The notes under the pieces were generated by a model, which was given only the letters and a program-made list of their open reading frames with translations, was not told where the DNA came from and ran no database searches. A stretch of 64,000 bases of DNA from Flagellimonas chongwuensis (lineage in GTDB: Bacteria > Bacteroidota > Bacteroidia > Flavobacteriales > Flavobacteriaceae): the NCBI RefSeq assembly GCF_013376415.1, contig NZ_WYET01000002.1, forward strand, positions 124,001 through 188,000, read 5' to 3'. Both the position numbers and the translations under genes were made by a program. The stretch's first letter is position 1; each line of letters starts with the position of its first letter. Positions 43,863 through 52,404 of this stretch are shown one piece after another.

Positions 43863-43957
43863 AGTAAATACTACGATTGAGCATTAAAAATAATTAAGAA
43901 AAATAAATGTTATAAGTATTGAAATATGCTTTACTAGGAGATTTAAAAATCTTTATG

Positions 43958-43965
43958 TAACTTTG
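43958..43965 (+). promoter_or_regulatory. TANNTTTG -7 element upstream of the small coiled-coil gene
   Basis: TAACTTTG fits the flavobacterial -7 consensus exactly and lies 63 bp before the ATG at 44029. It would serve the small coiled-coil gene. A -33 TTG partner is not clear. Confidence 0.4.
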
Positions 43966-44028
43966 AAATGCTTTTTTGGGAGATAAATAGACTTTTAAAG
44001 TTTTTTATTAGAGATTAGAAATTTCATT

Positions 44029-44190
44029 ATGAGCAAACAATTGACCAAATCTGACCTAGAACAAATCATCAGCCTACAACAAGAAAGCCTACAGGCCATG
44101 CAAAAGGTATTGGGCAGTTTACGTAACCAAAACGAAAGCTTGGAGCACAGTAACCAAAAATTAAGAAAAAGAATTTCTGAATATGAGTAG
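44029..44190 (+). CDS. Small coiled-coil protein, 53 residues
   Basis: A short frame from ATG at 44029 to TAG at 44190 encodes 53 residues starting MSKQLTKSDLEQIISLQQES and continuing through 'LRNQNESLEHSNQKLRKRIS'. It has a heptad-like spacing of Leu and Ile and many Gln, Glu and Lys residues, so it should form a single long amphipathic helix, probably a dimeric coiled coil. It has its own candidate -7 element and ends seven bases before the tRNA-Val gene on the other strand. No family is recognised. It resembles the short helical proteins that act as adaptors or chaperone-like factors, but this is a guess. Confidence 0.6.
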   Translation: MSKQLTKSDLEQIISLQQESLQAMQKVLGSLRNQNESLEHSNQKLRKRISEYE

Positions 44191-44196
44191 AAAAAG

Positions 44197-44271
44197 TGGG
44201 ATATACTGGATTCGAACCAGTGACCTCTGCCCTGTCAAGGCAGCGCTCTAAACCAACTGAGCTAATATCCC
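44197..44271 (-). tRNA. tRNA-Val (anticodon GAC)
   Basis: The minus strand folds as a full tRNA: acceptor GGGATAT / ATATCCC, D arm with AGTTGG, anticodon stem CTGCC / GGCAG with loop TTGACAG (anticodon GAC), and T arm ACTGG-TTCGAAT-CCAGT. The discriminator is A and CCA is not encoded. It reads GUC and GUU valine codons. Confidence 0.95.
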
Positions 44272-44298
44272 TTTGAAAACGGGGTACAATATCGGAAA

Positions 44299-44712
44299 TT
44301 AATCCCAATCTCCATACTCCGCAGAGTTCTTTGATGTCTCGTGCAAGGTAATATGCAGTAATTGCCCCTTTTTAAGCTTCGGTTTTAGGATATCATAGAT
44401 AACTTTTACGAAGTACTCTGTCGTCGGAAGCAAATTCTCAAATTCTGGACAATCCTCGTTCAGGTTTTTATGATCAAATCGTTCCTCTACCTCATCCTTT
44501 ATCAATGTACCCAGTACGGCCAAGTCCATTACAAAACCTGTATCCGGGTCGACTTCGCCCTTTATCCGTACCTCAAGGTCAAAATTATGACCGTGAAAGC
44601 TAGGACTGTTGCATTTACCGAACACCTCAATATTCTTTTCCTTGCTCCATTTTGGGTTATGGAGCCTGTGTGCGGCGTTAAAATGTGCTTTTCTACAAAT
44701 CGTGGCAATCAT
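44299..44712 (-). CDS. queD: 6-carboxytetrahydropterin synthase family protein (QueD-like)
   Basis: This 137-residue protein has the 6-pyruvoyl-tetrahydropterin synthase fold with zinc His residues in 'FNAAHRLHN' (near residue 14) and 'SFHGHNFDLEVRIKG' (near 40) and the catalytic Cys in 'FGKCNSPSFHGH', the QueD-type C-x3-H context. Near residue 70 'FVMDLAVLGTLIKDEVEERF' and, at the end, 'LHETSKNSAEYGD' are conserved. It makes 6-carboxy-tetrahydropterin, the second step of queuosine precursor synthesis, or a related pterin. The other queuosine genes are not in the window. It follows the tRNA-Val gene region and is monocistronic. Confidence 0.9.
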   Translation of the reverse strand: MIATICRKAHFNAAHRLHNPKWSKEKNIEVFGKCNSPSFHGHNFDLEVRIKGEVDPDTGFVMDLAVLGTLIKDEVEERFDHKNLNEDCPEFENLLPTTEYFVKVIYDILKPKLKKGQLLHITLHETSKNSAEYGDWD

Positions 44713-44880
44713 GCTGCAAAGTTAAGTTCTTTTTCTGCAATCCTATTTTATTGCTTTAAAAAAAAGTGCAAAAGGGTCCGAACGTTTCCGAATGGAATTG
44801 AAATTCAATCTTGTTCTTGTTAACTTTATACAATGGGCGAATTGCCTTCAAAATATCAAATGAAATAAAAATAATATACT

Positions 44881-45564
44881 ATGAAAATTACCTTTCTAGG
44901 ACACGCTTCTTTCTTGATTGAAATGAACGGAAAACATATTTTGGTCGACCCTTTTATCACCGGCAACGAGATGGCATCCGATATTAATATCGATGACCTC
45001 AAAGTCGACTACATTTTTCTTACCCATGGCCACCAGGACCATGTACTTGATGTGGAAGCCATTGCCAAGAACAATCCAGATGCTTTATTGGTTTCCAATT
45101 TTGAAGTGGTAAGCTGGTTTGGAAACAAGGGCATTGACGGACACGGCATGAATCATGGAGGGAAATATACCTTTGATTTTGGAACGGTCAAATACGTAAC
45201 TGCCATTCATTCCAGTATGCTGCCCGATGGGAGCAATGGAGGAAATCCGGGAGGGTTTGTGTTATGGGACGACTCCAAATGCGTTTACCTAGCCGGAGAT
45301 ACTGCACTGACCAAGGACATGGAGCTGATTCCAATGACCTGCCCAAAACTTGACATAGCGATTTTGCCCATTGGCGACAATTTTACCATGGGGTACGAGG
45401 ATGCATCAATTGCCAGTGATTTTGTGGAATGCGACCAAATCATAGGTTGCCACTACGACACCTTCCCTCCCATAAAACTGGATAAAACCAAAGCTGTTGA
45501 ATATTTTGAGAAAAAAGGAAAGAAATTGATTCTGCCCGGTATTGGCGAATCCATTGACTTATAA
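44881..45564 (+). CDS. UPF0173 metal-dependent hydrolase (metallo-beta-lactamase fold)
   Basis: The 227-residue protein is a single metallo-beta-lactamase domain with 'MKITFLGHASFLIEMNGKHI', 'LVDPFITGNEMASDINID', the zinc motif 'FLTHGHQDHVLDVEAIAKNN' near residue 55 and 'VYLAGDTALTKDMELI' near 140, with a final 'IIGCHYDTFPPI'. UPF0173 proteins are cytoplasmic hydrolases of unknown substrate. It is a lone gene divergent from queD and followed by a perfect inverted repeat. Confidence 0.92.
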   Translation: MKITFLGHASFLIEMNGKHILVDPFITGNEMASDINIDDLKVDYIFLTHGHQDHVLDVEAIAKNNPDALLVSNFEVVSWFGNKGIDGHGMNHGGKYTFDFGTVKYVTAIHSSMLPDGSNGGNPGGFVLWDDSKCVYLAGDTALTKDMELIPMTCPKLDIAILPIGDNFTMGYEDASIASDFVECDQIIGCHYDTFPPIKLDKTKAVEYFEKKGKKLILPGIGESIDL

Positions 45565-45594
45565 AAAAAAGTACTTCCATAGAGATGCCAAAAT

Positions 45595-45624
45595 CATGGA
45601 AGGTTTTCTAGAAAACCTTCCATG
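45595..45624. repeat. 30-bp perfect palindrome between convergent genes
   Basis: The left half CATGGAAGGTTTTCT is followed directly by its reverse complement AGAAAACCTTCCATG, so the element is symmetric without a spacer. It lies 31 bp after the UPF0173 gene and 102 bp before the 3' end of the convergent Gfo/Idh gene. In RNA it would form a long hairpin with a tiny loop, but no T run follows either way, so it is a weak candidate terminator. A protein-binding site is also possible. Confidence 0.7.
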
Positions 45625-45725
45625 AAAATCCAACTATCCACAAAGCTTATTTTATGGATTAAGCACTCGTTCAATCCATGGCCGACAAAATCAATGATAC
45701 TGTATTTTGGATTAGGCCTTCACAA

Positions 45726-46904
45726 TCACCCTTTCTGTGTTTTGGCAATAATTTTATCATTATACATGGCATCCAAGCCCATTTGTACACAAGTAGCTGC
45801 CATAGCACCTGTTCTGGCATTGGAAACAGGCAATGTATTGTTTACAATATTGTCCCTAAAGTCGATTAAGGCTTGTTTGCTTGGGTCTTCATGGTCAAAC
45901 TTAATAGGAATGCCCCTGCCTTGGTCCCAGTTCAGGGTGGCCCCGGAAACACCGTCAACTTCACCGATTTTCTTTTCGTAGCTTCCTTCTGGATAAAACC
46001 AAGCCTTTGCATAGTCCAAAATATAGGTTCCCTTGTCCCCCATTACCTTGACCTTATAATCGCCCATGGCGTTACTGGTAAGGCAGGTAAATGATGCTCT
46101 TACCCCTTCAGGGTAACTATAGATAAGATGGATATTGTCATAAGTTTCCCTACCATCTTTCCAATAATCGATGCCTCCTATGCCCATCACCTTTTCGGGC
46201 ATGGCATCCATTACCCAGTTGGCAAAATCCAATTGGTGGGAACAAAGTTCGGCCAAAAGACCGCCTGAAAATTCCCGGTACATACGCCAGTTGATCATAC
46301 GCTCCCATTTTGGGTCAGGTACAGGGCGACGCCAATTTCCATTACGGTTCCATTGGCATTCAAAAGCTGTTATTTTTCCTATTTTACCGTTTCTCACTTC
46401 ATCAACAACATGCGAATACAAACGGGAACTATGGTATTGGTGGCCTGTTTGGAATATGCCATTGGATGCGTCTGCTGCTGAGACCAATTCAGCTATACCT
46501 TCGTACCCTTTTGCCATCGTCTTTTCCCCGTACACATGTTTTCCTGCCTTTAGGGCATCGATAGCTATCTTGGAATGTGTGCTGAACGGGGTGGCCACCA
46601 AAACGGCGTCCACATCCTTGTCTTCCAATAATTTTTTGTAATCAGAATAGCCTTTGGCCTTTCCTGCTACTTTTGAAAGTCCCGAGCTAAGTCTAAAGGG
46701 GATAATATCACAACAGGCCACTACTTGCATGTTGGGAATCTGATTGATAAATGGAATGAGTCCACCACCCCGGTCCCCTGTTCCTATAACACCTACATTG
46801 ATGGTTTCGTTCGCACTGGGGGTTCCGTACGCAAGTACCGTTGGGGCATATAGGACTGCAGAACTGGCCAAACTACTTTTTATGACAAAATCTCGTCGCT
46901 TCAT
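45726..46904 (-). CDS. Tat-exported Gfo/Idh/MocA family oxidoreductase
   Basis: The 392-residue protein starts 'MKRRDFVIKSSLASSAVLYA', a twin-arginine signal, so it is folded with its cofactor and exported to the periplasm. The NAD(P)-binding loop is 'GVIGTGDRGGGLIPFINQIP' near residue 38, with 'GKHVYGEKTMAKGYEGIAEL' near 125 containing the conserved E-K motif. Family members oxidise or reduce sugars at C1 or C3. With the second Gfo/Idh gene and the DUF1080 protein it resembles sets that act through 3-keto sugar intermediates. It is the last gene of the sugar-acid operon, six bases after its neighbour. Confidence 0.9.
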   Translation of the reverse strand: MKRRDFVIKSSLASSAVLYAPTVLAYGTPSANETINVGVIGTGDRGGGLIPFINQIPNMQVVACCDIIPFRLSSGLSKVAGKAKGYSDYKKLLEDKDVDAVLVATPFSTHSKIAIDALKAGKHVYGEKTMAKGYEGIAELVSAADASNGIFQTGHQYHSSRLYSHVVDEVRNGKIGKITAFECQWNRNGNWRRPVPDPKWERMINWRMYREFSGGLLAELCSHQLDFANWVMDAMPEKVMGIGGIDYWKDGRETYDNIHLIYSYPEGVRASFTCLTSNAMGDYKVKVMGDKGTYILDYAKAWFYPEGSYEKKIGEVDGVSGATLNWDQGRGIPIKFDHEDPSKQALIDFRDNIVNNTLPVSNARTGAMAATCVQMGLDAMYNDKIIAKTQKG

Positions 46905-46910
46905 ATCCAT

Positions 46911-48251
46911 TTAAAGTTTTGGTTCCCATCCAGGTTCATACGTTCGTTTCCAAAGTTCCATGGCTTCCCTGTCAAAAATCCTTCCCGTGTTTCCATCCAC
47001 ATTGAACCCTTTATCGATTCGATAGGCTATATTGGCGTAGTGCGTTAACATTTGCGAAATGGCCCCCACTTCAATATGTGATGTCAATGCTTCTTTTCCA
47101 CGAATGGCATTAAAGAAATTCACTGCATGCCTCGTTGACAGATCTCCTCCACCTCCAAGGGCGGTTCCTCCTTCGTTACCGTCAGATTTATTTTCCTTGA
47201 TCAATTGTCCCTTGAGGTCGTACAGTTCATATCCGTCACGGTCCACCATTACCGAACCTTCAGAGCCATAAATAAGGGTACCCCGACCACGACCGTATTT
47301 GGAATAGCCGTTCCTACTGCTTCCATCCCATTGAATGATTTTATCATCGGCAAACGCATAGGTCGCTTCCATGGTATCGTACATTTCCCATCCGTCATCC
47401 ATGAATTGCTCCTTTCCAGCGATCACCTCCACATATTCCGGATATTTCACATCCAATGCCCACCGGGCTATATCCAGTTCATGTGTCGCATTATTCCCCA
47501 TTTCAGCGGTTCCATAATCCCAACCGTACCAATGCCAGTTATAGTCCCAGGTATCGTGTTCGTATGCTTTTCTTGGAGCTGGTCCTTGGAACAGTTCCCA
47601 GTCCAAATCCTCTGGTGGTGCAGTCTGTACCGGAAGCGGGACTTCCCCCCTACCATTGGTGTAGAAAGCTATTGCCTTGTAGGCCTTGCCTATAATGCCA
47701 TTATGGATATCGTTGATGATTTCGATACTCTGTGGGGACGATCGCTGCTGATTGCCCATTTGGACCACCTTATCATACTTTTTTTGGAATGCGACCACTA
47801 TTTCATTCTCATGAGGGTTATGGCTACATGGCTTTTCCAAATAAACATGCTTGCCTGCCTCCATGGCCATACAAGCCCCTGGTGTGTGCCAATGGTCAGG
47901 GGTAGCCATAAAAATCGCATCCACATCCTTGTCTTCCAGAATCTTTCTAATATCCTTTTCCTGTTTGGGGTTATAAGTTATTTGTTCAGATACATATTGT
48001 ACCGCTTTTTCCAATTGGCTACCCCGAACATCGCATAAATAATCCAAGCGCACATTGTTCTGCTTGGCCGCTATGGAAGGAATATAGGCACCATAGCGCC
48101 TTCCCAATCCCTGAAGGGCAACATGAATCCTGTCATTTGCCCCTAAAATATTGTTATAACTCTTGGCCGTCATGGCATTGATACTACCGGGTAGTCCCAT
48201 GCCAATGGCAGCGACCGTTGTTTTCTTTATAAAATCTCTTCGTGCTCCCAT
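46911..48251 (-). CDS. Tat-exported Gfo/Idh/MocA family oxidoreductase
   Basis: This 446-residue protein starts 'MGARRDFIKKTTVAAIGMGL', a twin-arginine signal. The nucleotide-binding part is 'HVALQGLGRRYGAYIPSIAA' near residue 42, the E-K motif is 'GKHVYLEKPCSHNPHENEIV' near 130, and a long C-terminal domain with 'DYNWHWYGWDYGTAEMGNNA' follows. It is longer than its neighbour and of a different subgroup, so the pair may act on two steps or two anomers of one sugar. It lies six bases before the other Gfo/Idh gene and ten bases after the DUF1080 gene. Confidence 0.9.
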   Translation of the reverse strand: MGARRDFIKKTTVAAIGMGLPGSINAMTAKSYNNILGANDRIHVALQGLGRRYGAYIPSIAAKQNNVRLDYLCDVRGSQLEKAVQYVSEQITYNPKQEKDIRKILEDKDVDAIFMATPDHWHTPGACMAMEAGKHVYLEKPCSHNPHENEIVVAFQKKYDKVVQMGNQQRSSPQSIEIINDIHNGIIGKAYKAIAFYTNGRGEVPLPVQTAPPEDLDWELFQGPAPRKAYEHDTWDYNWHWYGWDYGTAEMGNNATHELDIARWALDVKYPEYVEVIAGKEQFMDDGWEMYDTMEATYAFADDKIIQWDGSSRNGYSKYGRGRGTLIYGSEGSVMVDRDGYELYDLKGQLIKENKSDGNEGGTALGGGGDLSTRHAVNFFNAIRGKEALTSHIEVGAISQMLTHYANIAYRIDKGFNVDGNTGRIFDREAMELWKRTYEPGWEPKL

Positions 48252-48261
48252 AAATCCTTGT

Positions 48262-49623
48262 TTAATCTAGTGGTTTTATTTTGATGTTCTTAAAACTTAC
48301 ACGGTCCCCATGGTCCTGTAATAATATGTGACCTTTATCGGCTTCGCCAAAGTTGGGCCATTTCTCATACTTACTTTCGGAGACTAGTTTTCGATACGCA
48401 TCGCTTTTTCGCTCGTACTCCAAAACCTTAGTACCATTGAGCCAATGTTCTACATGGTTGTCCTTTGAAATGATATGGGCAGTGTTCCATTCCCTGATCG
48501 GATTGATGGGCTTATTGATATCAGCTTGAATCAAATCGTACAAAGATGCTACGGTGCGACTACCTTCATGATTCCCCAATTTTGCATCGGGATGCCTTTC
48601 ATCGTCCAAGATTTGATATTCCAAACCAATTGAGGAGCCGGGCCCCTTGTTCAAATCCGTGTCCACATAATATTTTATACCACTATTGGCACCTTCCGTC
48701 AATTTGAAATCCACTTTCAATTCAAAGTCCCCGTACAGCTCAGTAGTCACAATATCGCCACCGGCGGCAGATTCTTCACCCCCTGAAGACAGAACGGTCA
48801 ACACACCGTCATTGATTTCCCATCCTTTATCTGGAAAATCATCCAAGCGTGCACCGCGCCAACCTACAGTGGTCTCGCCGTCCCATAACAACTGCCATCC
48901 GTTTTTTTCCTCATCAATGGTCAGCTGATTCTTGGTCACGACCGGGGCCAAGGGCATTTCTTTGTTGTATTTTGAAAGACTGTCCGTCAAGATTTTGACA
49001 TTTTTCCACGCTATCTCCGTTCCCGCCTTCTGATCTTTGCCAATGCTGTGCACTTGAAGGGCAATAAAGCCGCTTGCTGTTTTGTCATCGATCAAATGTG
49101 CCGCTGGAACTCCGTTGATCCAGGTTTGGATCGTATCTCCGATGGCCTCGATGCGATAGTGGTTCCAATCATTCTGTTTGAAGGCCTTTTGTGCCTCGGG
49201 ATTATCTTCCAAGGTTACGAGCCAACCTCTTCGCCCTTCATCGTAGATTCCGGCACTCCATGCCCGGTCCGATGGATCTATCTCAATCTGATAGCCATGC
49301 ACCCTCCCATTTTGATAATGGGGAAAGCTATTGCTTCGTATTTGGATTCCCGAATTCATGGTTGAATCCACTTTGTAATCCAATTCCAAGATAAAATCAT
49401 CGTACATCTTATCCGTTGTCAAAAAGGAATTGGGCGTATCATGGACCGTGGATCCAACGATGGCACCCCCATTTACTTCATAATTGGCCTCTCCGCCCTT
49501 TTGGTTCCATCCGTTAAGGGTTGTTCCGTGGGACAATTCGATCCACGGAGCATCATCTTTAGGTGAGTCCGCACATGCCCAACACAGTAGCAATGCCAAG
49601 AAGCCTAGTTTTAGTTTGTTCAT
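48262..49623 (-). CDS. Lipoprotein with two DUF1080 domains (3-keto-disaccharide hydrolase family)
   Basis: The 453-residue protein starts 'MNKLKLGFLALLLCWACADS', with a lipobox-like WAC at the cleavage site. Two DUF1080 lectin-like beta-sandwich domains follow, at about residues 28-215 ('IELSHGTTLNGWNQKGGEAN', 'ILELDYKVDSTMNSGIQIRS') and 235-450 ('WQLLWDGETTVGWRGARLDD', 'LKVDFKLTEGANSGIKYYV'). Members of this family hydrolyse 3-keto glycosides after an oxidoreductase has oxidised C3. The two exported Gfo/Idh proteins just downstream fit that partnership. The ATG at 49623 is chosen over one four codons upstream because it gives a standard signal. Confidence 0.88.
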   Translation of the reverse strand: MNKLKLGFLALLLCWACADSPKDDAPWIELSHGTTLNGWNQKGGEANYEVNGGAIVGSTVHDTPNSFLTTDKMYDDFILELDYKVDSTMNSGIQIRSNSFPHYQNGRVHGYQIEIDPSDRAWSAGIYDEGRRGWLVTLEDNPEAQKAFKQNDWNHYRIEAIGDTIQTWINGVPAAHLIDDKTASGFIALQVHSIGKDQKAGTEIAWKNVKILTDSLSKYNKEMPLAPVVTKNQLTIDEEKNGWQLLWDGETTVGWRGARLDDFPDKGWEINDGVLTVLSSGGEESAAGGDIVTTELYGDFELKVDFKLTEGANSGIKYYVDTDLNKGPGSSIGLEYQILDDERHPDAKLGNHEGSRTVASLYDLIQADINKPINPIREWNTAHIISKDNHVEHWLNGTKVLEYERKSDAYRKLVSESKYEKWPNFGEADKGHILLQDHGDRVSFKNIKIKPLD

Positions 49624-49664
49624 TTTATGTGTCATGAGTTAAAAATTATACTTTACAATTCGAT

Positions 49665-50969
49665 TTATAGGCCAAATAGACCCGGTAGCCACAAGGCCAA
49701 CTCTGGAATATAGGTAATCAGAAAAAGTGCCAGTATCATGGCCGCAAACAACGGCAATAGTGGTCTTATCACTTTTTCAATGGATGTTTTTGCCACACCC
49801 ACCCCCACAAAGAGTACCGAGCCCACCGGAGGTGTACATAGTCCAATACAGAGGTTCAAGATCATGATGATACCAAAATGCACCGGATCTATTCCCAATT
49901 TTGTCACGATAGGCAAAAATATCGGGGTAAATATGAGAACGGCCGGGGTAATGTCCATAAAGATACCCACTATCAGCAAGATTATATTTATAATGAGCAA
50001 TAGGGCAATTTTGTTGTCGGTAACAGACAATAGTCCAGAACTGATTTCCTGCGGTATATGCTCAAAGGAAAGTGCCCATGACATGCTCATGGAGGCCGCT
50101 ATCAAAAGCATCACAACAGCGGTGGTGGCAGAAGCATTCAAAAAGATATCGGGTAGTTTTTTTAACGTTATCTCTTTATAGACAAAGCCCAGTATCATAC
50201 TGTAGAGTACTGCAATGGCGGAAGCTTCGGTGGCGGTAAACACACCGGCCACGATGCCCCCAATGACCAAAACCAACAGGAACAGGCTTGGAACGGCATC
50301 TACAAACGTTTTAAAAACCTGTTTTAATGAGCTTCGTTGTCCCTTGCCGTAGCCTTTCTTCTTGGCCCAGAACATGGCGACGACCATCAAGAGCAGGCCA
50401 GTGATTAGCCCTGGGATGTATCCGGCCAAGAAAAGAGCGGCAATGGATGCACCTCCACTTGCCAAGGAATACACAATCAATACATTGCTTGGAGGAATTA
50501 CCAATCCTGTCGTGGCCGAGGTAATGTTGACGGATACCGAAAAACCCTTATCATATCCTTCTTTTTCCATTTCCGGTCCCAGAATACTTCCCATGGCCGA
50601 GGCCGAGGCCATGGCCGAACCTGCAATGGCGCCCATGAACATTGCCGATATAATATTGATCAGGGCAAGCCCTCCGGGCAATGCCCCTACCAAGCTTTTG
50701 GCAAAAGCTATCAAACGGTGGGCAATTCCACCGTGGTTCATCAGTTCCCCAGACAATATAAAAAATGGAATCGCCAACAGGGCGAAACTATCCAAGCCCG
50801 TGGCCATTCGCTGAGATATGGTCGCGAATGCGGGCAGCATGGGCAAACTGACCAGTAGGGTCAACATAGATGAAATGGCTATGCTCCAAGCTACAGGGGT
50901 GCCAATGGCCAAAAGACCCACAAAACTTATGATCAAAACTAGCAAGGGTATATATTCCATAAGGTTCAA
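49665..50969 (-). CDS. dctM: TRAP transporter large permease (DctM family)
   Basis: The 434-residue protein has about twelve hydrophobic segments and DctM blocks such as 'IPFFILSGELMNHGGIAHRL', 'GAIAGSAMASASAMGSILGP' and 'LCIGLCTPPVGSVLFVGVGV'. It is the sodium-coupled transport subunit of a TRAP system for an organic or sugar acid. It overlaps dctQ by four bases, and the set dctP-dctQ-dctM is complete. Neighbouring uxuA suggests a hexuronate or related acid as the substrate. Confidence 0.95.
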   Translation of the reverse strand: MNLMEYIPLLVLIISFVGLLAIGTPVAWSIAISSMLTLLVSLPMLPAFATISQRMATGLDSFALLAIPFFILSGELMNHGGIAHRLIAFAKSLVGALPGGLALINIISAMFMGAIAGSAMASASAMGSILGPEMEKEGYDKGFSVSVNITSATTGLVIPPSNVLIVYSLASGGASIAALFLAGYIPGLITGLLLMVVAMFWAKKKGYGKGQRSSLKQVFKTFVDAVPSLFLLVLVIGGIVAGVFTATEASAIAVLYSMILGFVYKEITLKKLPDIFLNASATTAVVMLLIAASMSMSWALSFEHIPQEISSGLLSVTDNKIALLLIINIILLIVGIFMDITPAVLIFTPIFLPIVTKLGIDPVHFGIIMILNLCIGLCTPPVGSVLFVGVGVAKTSIEKVIRPLLPLFAAMILALFLITYIPELALWLPGLFGL

Positions 50970-51427
50970 TCCGTTATTATATCCACGACTTTGTTATAGG
51001 TAACTATCAATCCGCTCAAGGGAATCACGACATATACATACGCCAAGGGCAACCCCAATGCCGGGGAGTGCTGTTTGAGTTCATACGTAGTGTACACCAA
51101 CCATCCACCACCTGTCACCATTGCCGCTAGACAGAAAAGAATGATAAAACCGGACACTGTTCTTTTTAATACTTTTTGATTTTTGGCATTGGCCCGTTTA
51201 GCCAATACATCTATGGCCACATGACCGTTTTTGCCTGAAACATAGGCGGCACCCAACAATCCTAACCATATCATAAGGAAGCGGGCTAGTTCATCAGTAA
51301 ATGGACTTGGTTCGTCCAGAACATATCTGCTGAACACTTGCCAAAGCACGTTCAGCACCATAAGGCTCATCAGCACAACAAGCAAACGTGCCAAAATATT
51401 TTCAAGTCTTTTCTTGAACCCAATCAA
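50966..51427 (-). CDS. dctQ: TRAP transporter small permease (DctQ family)
   Basis: The 153-residue protein has four hydrophobic helices and the DctQ pattern 'LMVLNVLWQVFSRYVLDEPS' with 'FTDELARFLMIWLGLLGAAY' near residue 45 and 'HVAIDVLAKRANAKNQKVLK' near 70. It pairs with DctM in the membrane. It overlaps both dctM and dctP by four bases, so the three genes are translationally coupled. Confidence 0.94.
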   Translation of the reverse strand: MIGFKKRLENILARLLVVLMSLMVLNVLWQVFSRYVLDEPSPFTDELARFLMIWLGLLGAAYVSGKNGHVAIDVLAKRANAKNQKVLKRTVSGFIILFCLAAMVTGGGWLVYTTYELKQHSPALGLPLAYVYVVIPLSGLIVTYNKVVDIITD

Positions 51428-52404
51428 TTCGCCAATGTTTTTATTTGTTGTATCATGTTGTTCAATTCTTCATCATCTTCATAGGCCCGGTACATTTCCC
51501 TTGTCATTTCGATAAACGGTTCCTTATTCGGATACGAAATCTGCACACCTTTTTCCTGAATTTTTTTCAAAGCTTCCGATTCCGATTCCGCCCACAATTT
51601 CCGTTGATGCTCCAGTGATTTTTTCACAGCCTCACTTATCCAAGCCCTTTCCTGATCAGAGAGCATATCCCAAAATTGGGTGCCAACAATTAATACATCT
51701 GGAGAAAATGTATGTTCGTCCAGCGAATAATATGGACAAACCTCATAATGTTTGGAAAGGTAAAAACTGGGGAGATTGTTCTCCGCTCCATCCACTACGC
51801 CCTGTTGCAGTGACGTGTAGAGCTCCCCCCATGAAATGGGTGTTGGGGAACCTCCCAGACTTTTGACCATGTCCATTGCGGTAATACTCTCCATGACCCG
51901 AATCTTGAGCCCCTTTAAATCGTCCGGAGCGGTTACAGGTGCATGCTCGGTATAAAAGCTTCGAAATCCGGCATCGTAATAGCCCAAACCTTTTAATCGA
52001 AATTGTTTGGCATTGTCCAACAATGATTGTCCAATCGGACCATCCAACACCTCAAATGCGTGTTCCCGGCTCTCAAAAAGATAGGGCAGCCCCAATATTC
52101 TGGTCTTCGGGGCAAAATTCTCCAGAGTGGCGACCGACACTTTGGTCATATCAAGACTTCCCAATTGAATCAACTCCAGAATTTCACGTTCAGTGCCCAA
52201 TTGTTGATTAGGGTAGATCTCGATTCGAAGCTTTCCTTTGGAAACACTATCAAGGTCTTCTCCCATTTTCACCATGGCCCTATGCACCGAATGGTTGATA
52301 TCCAAACCATGAGCCAATCTTATAGTTCTGACACCACCGACCTCTTCGCAACCAAGGACGAAGAACAACGTACACAACAAAAGAATGGCTACGAACTGTT
52401 TCAT
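51424..52404 (-). CDS. dctP: TRAP transporter substrate-binding protein (DctP family)
   Basis: This 326-residue protein begins 'MKQFVAILLLCTLFFVLGCE', a lipoprotein signal with LGC, so the receptor is membrane-anchored on the periplasmic side. It has 'RIEIYPNQQLGTEREILELI' near residue 60, the substrate-contacting Arg region 'LKGLKIRVMES' near 165 and 'AENNLPSFYLSKHYEVCPYY' near 215, as in DctP proteins for sugar acids. It overlaps dctQ by four bases, and its ATG shares one base with the stop of the chimeric ORF upstream. Confidence 0.95.
   Translation of the reverse strand: MKQFVAILLLCTLFFVLGCEEVGGVRTIRLAHGLDINHSVHRAMVKMGEDLDSVSKGKLRIEIYPNQQLGTEREILELIQLGSLDMTKVSVATLENFAPKTRILGLPYLFESREHAFEVLDGPIGQSLLDNAKQFRLKGLGYYDAGFRSFYTEHAPVTAPDDLKGLKIRVMESITAMDMVKSLGGSPTPISWGELYTSLQQGVVDGAENNLPSFYLSKHYEVCPYYSLDEHTFSPDVLIVGTQFWDMLSDQERAWISEAVKKSLEHQRKLWAESESEALKKIQEKGVQISYPNKEPFIEMTREMYRAYEDDEELNNMIQQIKTLAN

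Noticed and set aside
44069-44308. 79-residue minus-strand frame across the tRNA-Val gene
   Set aside because: It is the translated tRNA and its flanks; the VTGSNPVYPTFS-like part comes from the T arm.
45622-45981. 119-codon plus-strand frame after the palindrome
   Set aside because: It runs antisense to the 3' end of the first Gfo/Idh gene and has no family resemblance.
47205-48038. 277-codon open frame on the plus strand
   Set aside because: It lies antisense to the second Gfo/Idh gene, which has clear family motifs; the peptide is Ile/Phe/His-rich with no family sign.
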